In this document: one piece after another, positions 6,098 through 9,331 of the stretch
Position numbering within the stretch: position 1 is the first letter of the stretch
Layout: each line of letters starts with the position of its first letter
DNA from: JAWLCQ01 sp041687095
GTDB lineage: Bacteria; Planctomycetota; Phycisphaerae; SM23-33
Direction: 5' to 3'
DNA: 9,331 nucleotides
Assembly: GCA_041687095.1 (NCBI GenBank)
Contig: JAWLCQ010000181.1
Span: forward strand, 1-9,331
Notes under the pieces: model-generated
What the model saw: the letters and a program-made list of their open reading frames with translations, nothing else
Told to the model about the DNA's origin: nothing
Databases searched by the model: none
Position numbers and translations under genes: made by a program

Positions 6098-6356
6098 GGT
6101 GACACCCCTTCCGATTCACCTGTGGCTGTTAGAGATACCCCACGTCGCGTTCCCTGGCATGGGAAAGAACAACGTCTTCATTAGAATGGTAGCCCGCGGG
6201 GCCGACGGGTTCCTTCGGCAATCGGCTGCTTTGCCCATAGGGAGCCCACCGCATCGCCCCCTGGGCTGCGCCCGTACCCCGGCGAGCGTCCCCAAGAGTG
6301 TGGACCGGAAAGGTTTCAGTCCAATTGAATGTCCGCGCCCCCCTCGCCGATAAGGG
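6098..6356. other. Spacer between DUF378 and UPF0175 genes; no gene recognised
   Basis: No reading frame here resembles a known family on either strand. On the minus strand a TCTAAT -10-like box (6180-6185) lies about 80 bases before the DUF378 start, without a convincing -35. GCCGA at 6201-6205 can pair with either of two TCGGC copies (6215-6219, 6222-6226), giving alternative small hairpins in the DUF378 leader direction. I see no known riboswitch or RNA motif. Confidence 0.4.
6325..6354 (+). promoter_or_regulatory. Promoter candidate of the UPF0175 gene
   Basis: TTGAAT (6325-6330) and GATAAG (6349-6354) are 18 bp apart, each with four matches to consensus. Transcription would begin near 6361, which is after the most upstream start codons. 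This favours the GTG at 6420 as the true start. Confidence 0.3.
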
Positions 6357-6419
6357 GTGATGGCGGAGACGGCCGCGGCCGCGGGTGCGGTGCGGATCCC
6401 CGCCATTGAGGGAGATCGC

Positions 6420-6647
6420 GTGCACGTCACCGTACCCGACGACATCCTGCGCAAAGCCGAGGCCAACGCCACCGACGTCGTCCTCGCCGTCGCCATCCAA
6501 CTCTACGCGGACAATCGCATCGACTACACCGACGCCCTGCGGATGTCGAACCTGCCGCGCGTGGAGTTCAACCGCGAGCTGGTGACGCGGGGGATCGGCA
6601 TCCACCTCAACCCGCCCGCCCGCGCCCGCCGCCGGGCGGCGGGGTAG
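6420..6647 (+). CDS. UPF0175 antitoxin-like small protein
   Basis: A 75-aa protein from this start. VTVPDDILRKA followed by VVLAVAIQLYADNRIDYTDA, LRMSNLPRVEF and LVTRGIGIHL matches the UPF0175 family (PF03683). Its members resemble DNA-binding antitoxins with a ribbon or helix-turn-helix-like fold and often pair with PIN-domain toxins. No toxin gene adjoins it here. Start choice: the frame is open from GTG 6357 and ATG 6360 (95 aa), but the 20 extra residues are Ala-rich and unlike the family. GTG 6420 has GAGGGAGA (6408-6415) at ideal distance, and family members begin right before the PDD strand. The C-terminus is basic (PPARARRRAAG). It is the second antitoxin-like orphan in this window. 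Confidence 0.72.
   Translation: MHVTVPDDILRKAEANATDVVLAVAIQLYADNRIDYTDALRMSNLPRVEFNRELVTRGIGIHLNPPARARRRAAG
6625..6643 (+). terminator. GC hairpin at the 3' end of the UPF0175 gene
   Basis: CCCGCCGC (6625-6632) pairs perfectly with GCGGCGGG (6636-6643) around a 3-nt loop. The stem lies inside the last codons, just before the TAG. No T-run follows, so it may slow transcription or protect the 3' end rather than terminate alone. Confidence 0.22.
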
Positions 6648-6687
6648 GGCGCGTCTTAAGAGTTCCCTTGACCTTTGCCGCCCGCCG

Positions 6688-6693
6688 TAGAAC
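6688..6693 (+). promoter_or_regulatory. Candidate -10 box of coaE (possible leaderless mRNA)
   Basis: TAGAAC ends 9 nt before the coaE ATG, the same spacing seen for the holB -10. TTGACC (6668-6673) upstream looks like a -35, but the gap is only 14 bp. No Shine-Dalgarno precedes the ATG, which fits a leaderless start. Confidence 0.3.
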
Positions 6694-6702
6694 AGTGTTC
6701 GC

Positions 6703-7332
6703 ATGAGCACCAGGGAAAGCACGCACGCGAACACGCCGGTCATCGGGCTCGTCGGTGGAGTGGGCTCGGGCAAGAGCACCGTCGCCGAGGCCTTTCGGCA
6801 GCAGGGCGCACGGGTCATCGACGCCGACGCCATCGGGCACGCCGTGCTCCGCGCCCCCGACGTGCAGCGGCAGGTGCGGGAGCGATGGGGGACGGGCGTC
6901 CTCGCCCCCGACGGGACCGTGGATCGCCGCGCCCTGGGGCGCATCGTCTTCGCCGACCGCGCCGAACTCGACGCGCTGAACGCCATCGTCCACCCCCGCA
7001 TCCGCGCGGAGATGGAGCGGCAGATCGCGGTGGGGCGGGCGGAGGGCGTGCGGGCGGTGGTGCTCGACGCGGCCGTGCTGTTCGAGGCCGGCTGGGACGA
7101 CCTGTGCGACCGCGTGCTGTTCGTGGACGCTCCGGAGGCCCAGCGGCGGGAGCGGGTGGCGCGGACGCGGGGCTGGGATCGTTCGACGTGGGGCGCCCGA
7201 GAAAAATCGCAAATTCCTCTGGACAACAAGCGGGGCAGGTGCGATGATGTTTTGGACAACAGCTCCAGTGTTTCCCACCTGCAAGAGCGAGTTCGCGCTT
7301 ACCTTGATGGCCTGATCCAGGGCGCGGATTGA
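6703..7332 (+). CDS. coaE: Dephospho-CoA kinase
   Basis: A 209-aa P-loop kinase that phosphorylates the ribose 3'-hydroxyl of dephospho-CoA with ATP, the last step of coenzyme A synthesis in the cytoplasm. Visible: GGVGSGKST P-loop at 18-26; DADAIGH from 40; DRRALGRIVFAD (74-85); HPRIRAEME (97-105); VVLDAAVLFEAGWDDLCDRV with the substrate-side Glu128; and the C-terminal LDNKRGRCDDVLDNSSS segment. The length is normal. The first 12 residues are a polar extension, and the ATG at 6703 has no ribosome site. About the last 45 codons (from about 7195) are far less GC-rich than the rest: 63 of 120 bases in 7201-7320 against 91 of 120 in 7021-7140, by hand count. The C-terminal family motifs are still intact. 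rho follows on the same strand, an order seen in several phyla. Confidence 0.93.
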   Translation: MSTRESTHANTPVIGLVGGVGSGKSTVAEAFRQQGARVIDADAIGHAVLRAPDVQRQVRERWGTGVLAPDGTVDRRALGRIVFADRAELDALNAIVHPRIRAEMERQIAVGRAEGVRAVVLDAAVLFEAGWDDLCDRVLFVDAPEAQRRERVARTRGWDRSTWGAREKSQIPLDNKRGRCDDVLDNSSSVSHLQERVRAYLDGLIQGAD

Positions 7333-7558
7333 TCCCGGAAGACTTCTTGGGTCGTTTCGCATTGCGGGGAAACGCCGGGGCGAGTCCGTCCGACGGCAGC
7401 ACCCCTATGACGCCGCCGGACGTGAGGGCTTACCGTACCGCTTCCCCCCCGCCGGTCCGCACAGGCGTTGCCCTGTCCGCAGACCCGGTGTGGGCGAAGC
7501 AGAACTCACCCCGCCCCCGCCGCTATCGGGACGGGATTCGTTTTTCATGAGGTTACCC
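7333..7558 (+). other. Leader/spacer between coaE and rho
   Basis: 226 bases with no recognisable gene. Reading in the rho frame stays open from GTG 7490, but that peptide (Pro-rich) is not Rho-like. I found no convincing promoter or known RNA motif. rho leaders are often a site of autoregulation in other bacteria; nothing here proves it. Confidence 0.4.
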
Positions 7559-9232
7559 ATGGCCAAGAGTGTGAAGAAGACGACCAAGAAGGTGGCCAAG
7601 AAGGCCACCCGCAAACGCGCCTCCAAGCCCCAGCAGGAGCTGCAGGCGATCGACGAGCATCCTGTCGTCGACACGGCCGTCGAGATCATTGACACCATCG
7701 AGCCCGCCGACGTCGCCGCCCCCGAGGCCGCGCCCAGCGAGCCCCAGCTCACCGAGGCCCCCCAGAGCGAACCGGCCGAGGCGCTCTCCAACGCCCCCGC
7801 CGACGTCGATGCCGACCTCGACGCCCCCGCCGGTCTGGACACCGGTGCGGATCTCGCCGCGGACTCCGCACCGTCGGCCGAGACCGACACCGCCGAACCC
7901 GCCGAGGAGGCCTTCGAGGAGAACGAGCAGGACTTCGACGAGGTCATGCACCAGAAGTACGAGCGCGTGAAGCGCGGCGAACTGCACATCACCGACCTGC
8001 AGAAGATGACCGTCGCCGAACTGCACGAGGTCGCCCGCAGCGAGGGCGTCGAGGAGTACGCGGGCCTCGTCAAGCAGGAACTGGTCTTCAAGATCCTCAA
8101 GGAGAGGATCATGAAGGACGGGCTGATGTACGGGGAGGGCGTGCTGGAGGTCCTGCCCGACGGGTTCGGCTTCCTGCGGTCGCCCGATTACAACTACCTG
8201 CCCAGCCCCGACGACATCTACGTCTCCCCCTCGCAGGTCCGCCGCTTCGGGCTCAAGCCCGGCAACATCGTCGCCGGACAGATCCGCCCGCCGAAGGAGT
8301 CGGAGAAGTACTTCGCCCTCCTCCGCGTCGAGGCCGTCAACTACGAGGCCCCCGACACCGTCACCGAGAAGATCAACTTCGAGGACCTCACCCCCACCCA
8401 CCCCGACAAGCGCGTCTTCCTGGAGACCGTCCCCGCCGAGATCAATATGCGGGTGGTCAACCTCGTGACGCCCATCGGGTTCGGGCAGCGGATGCTCATC
8501 GTCGCCCCGCCCCGCACGGGCAAGACCGTCCTGCTCCAGAAGATCGCCAACGCCGTCACCCACAACCACCCCGACGCCGTCGTCATCATCCTCCTCGTCA
8601 ACGAACGCCCCGAGGAGGTCACCGACATGGAGCGGAACACCAAGGCGGAGGTCATCTCCGCCACGTTCGACGAACCGGCCGGCCGGCACATCCAGATCTC
8701 CGAGATGGTCCTCTCCAAGGCCAAGCGGATGGTGGAGTACGGCAAGGACGTGGTGATCCTGCTGGACAGCATCACGCGCCTCGCGCGGGCGTACAACGAG
8801 GTGGCTCCGCACTCGGGCAAGATCCTCACCGGCGGCGTCGACGCCAGCGCCCTGCAGGCGCCCAAGCGCTTCTTCGGCGCCGCCCGCGCCGTCGAGGAAG
8901 GCGGGTCCCTCACTGTCATCGGGACCGCCCTCATCGACACGGGCTCCCGCATGGACGAGGTCATCTTCGAGGAGTTCAAGGGCACGGGCAACAGCGAACT
9001 CCACCTCGACCGCCGCCTCGTCGATCGCCGCATCTGGCCGGCCATCGACATCTCCCGCTCCGGGACCCGCAAGGAGGAACTCCTCCTCGACCCCACCGAG
9101 GGCAAGCTCATCCAGCGCCTCCGCAAGGTCCTCGCCGAGATGCAGCCCACCGAGGCCATGGAACTCCTCGTCTCCCGCCTCCAGAAGGTCAAGACCAACG
9201 CCGAGTTCCTCCTGACCATGAGCATGGGCTGA
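7559..9232 (+). CDS. rho: Transcription termination factor Rho
   Basis: A 557-aa hexameric RNA helicase that ends transcription of untranslated RNA. Domains: a non-family N-terminal extension (1 to about 140); Rho N-terminal helix bundle LQKMTVAELHEVARSEGV (147-164); cold-shock RNA-binding domain with DGFGFLR (201-207) and PDDIYVSPSQVRRF (217-230); then the ATPase core. In the core: Walker A APPRTGKT (316-323), catalytic Glu349 in NERPEEV, Walker B VVILLD (398-403), SITRLARAYN, Q-loop region PKRFFGAARAVEEGG, R-loop region EEFKGTGNSELHLDRR, and arginine finger Arg504 in SGTRKEELL. The extension starts Lys-rich (1-23, AKK-type repeats) and turns acidic with Ala/Pro. ATG 7559 has GAGGT (7549-7553) at 5-6 nt; the in-frame ATG at 7547 lacks one. 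Length exceeds the roughly 420 aa of E. coli Rho because of the extension. Confidence 0.97.
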   Translation: MAKSVKKTTKKVAKKATRKRASKPQQELQAIDEHPVVDTAVEIIDTIEPADVAAPEAAPSEPQLTEAPQSEPAEALSNAPADVDADLDAPAGLDTGADLAADSAPSAETDTAEPAEEAFEENEQDFDEVMHQKYERVKRGELHITDLQKMTVAELHEVARSEGVEEYAGLVKQELVFKILKERIMKDGLMYGEGVLEVLPDGFGFLRSPDYNYLPSPDDIYVSPSQVRRFGLKPGNIVAGQIRPPKESEKYFALLRVEAVNYEAPDTVTEKINFEDLTPTHPDKRVFLETVPAEINMRVVNLVTPIGFGQRMLIVAPPRTGKTVLLQKIANAVTHNHPDAVVIILLVNERPEEVTDMERNTKAEVISATFDEPAGRHIQISEMVLSKAKRMVEYGKDVVILLDSITRLARAYNEVAPHSGKILTGGVDASALQAPKRFFGAARAVEEGGSLTVIGTALIDTGSRMDEVIFEEFKGTGNSELHLDRRLVDRRIWPAIDISRSGTRKEELLLDPTEGKLIQRLRKVLAEMQPTEAMELLVSRLQKVKTNAEFLLTMSMG

Positions 9233-9235
9233 TCC

Positions 9236-9263
9236 GATTTCGGATTGCGGATTTCGGGATGCA
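9236..9263. repeat. Two imperfect 14-bp direct repeats after rho
   Basis: GATTTCGGATTGCG (9236-9249) and GATTTCGGGATGCA (9250-9263) match at 11 of 14 positions and start 4 bases after the rho stop codon. The sequence resembles GGATTTCGGATTGCGG-type intergenic strings that translate to IRNPQS-like peptides on the reverse strand. Confidence 0.55.
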
Positions 9264-9289
9264 GAGGACGCGATCGTCCGCGAGCAATG

Positions 9290-9325
9290 CCCACGGGACA
9301 AGCCCCATCGGGGCGGTCCCGTGGG
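9290..9325 (+). terminator. Compound hairpin downstream of rho
   Basis: The outer 10-bp stem is perfect: CCCACGGGAC (9290-9299) with GTCCCGTGGG (9316-9325). Inside it lies a perfect 5-bp stem GCCCC/GGGGC (9302-9306, 9310-9314) with an ATC loop. Only three unpaired bases separate the stems. This is the strongest fold in the window and a good terminator candidate, but the window ends 6 bases later, so a T-run cannot be judged. A smaller hairpin, GGACG-CGAT-CGTCC, lies at 9266-9279. Confidence 0.5.
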
Positions 9326-9331
9326 ACGGTC

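Noticed and set aside
6098..6356. Riboswitch or small RNA upstream of the DUF378 gene
   Set aside because: Small alternative hairpins exist, but no known consensus or T-run terminator is visible.
7553..9301. Long minus-strand open frame opposite rho
   Set aside because: It is a mirror of high-GC rho codons; the peptide is Gly/Asp/Leu-rich and unlike any family.

Overview
The window is a high-GC bacterial chromosome segment with densely packed, mostly housekeeping genes. Three things suggest a Planctomycetota-type organism, possibly Phycisphaerae: the composition, two short lipoproteins, and a Rho factor with a long charged N-terminal extension. This is inference; no marker RNA is present, and another high-GC phylum is possible.

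Layout. (1) 1-1540: a minus-strand DNA polymerase III delta-prime-like gene (holB, 175-1356), with hairpins beyond its 3' end. A short divergent spacer holds a hairpin and a 9-bp tandem repeat. (2) 1541-4849, plus strand: IMP dehydrogenase (guaB); a repeat-filled spacer with a 22-bp inverted repeat and AGCTGAT heptamers; a small lipoprotein of unknown function; and a uroporphyrinogen decarboxylase-superfamily protein 7 bp behind it. (3) 4895-6647, an accessory patch: an orphan DUF433 antitoxin-like gene whose tail runs through a repeat and then antisense into its neighbour; a minus-strand pair of a DUF378 membrane protein and a fasciclin (FAS1) lipoprotein; and an orphan UPF0175 antitoxin-like gene. 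(4) 6703-9232, plus strand: dephospho-CoA kinase (coaE) followed by transcription terminator Rho (rho). A compound hairpin lies just beyond rho.

The housekeeping genes cover replication clamp loading, guanine nucleotide synthesis, the last step of CoA synthesis, and transcription termination. They do not form one pathway. I found no CRISPR array, transposase, phage gene, tRNA or rRNA, and no convincing new multi-gene system.

The observations most worth checking are the disrupted DUF433 3' end, two orphan antitoxin-like genes flanking the fasciclin pair, a sharp GC drop in the last quarter of coaE, identical -10-to-start spacing suggesting leaderless mRNAs for holB and coaE, and the displaced third metal-ligand cysteine in the UroD-like protein.
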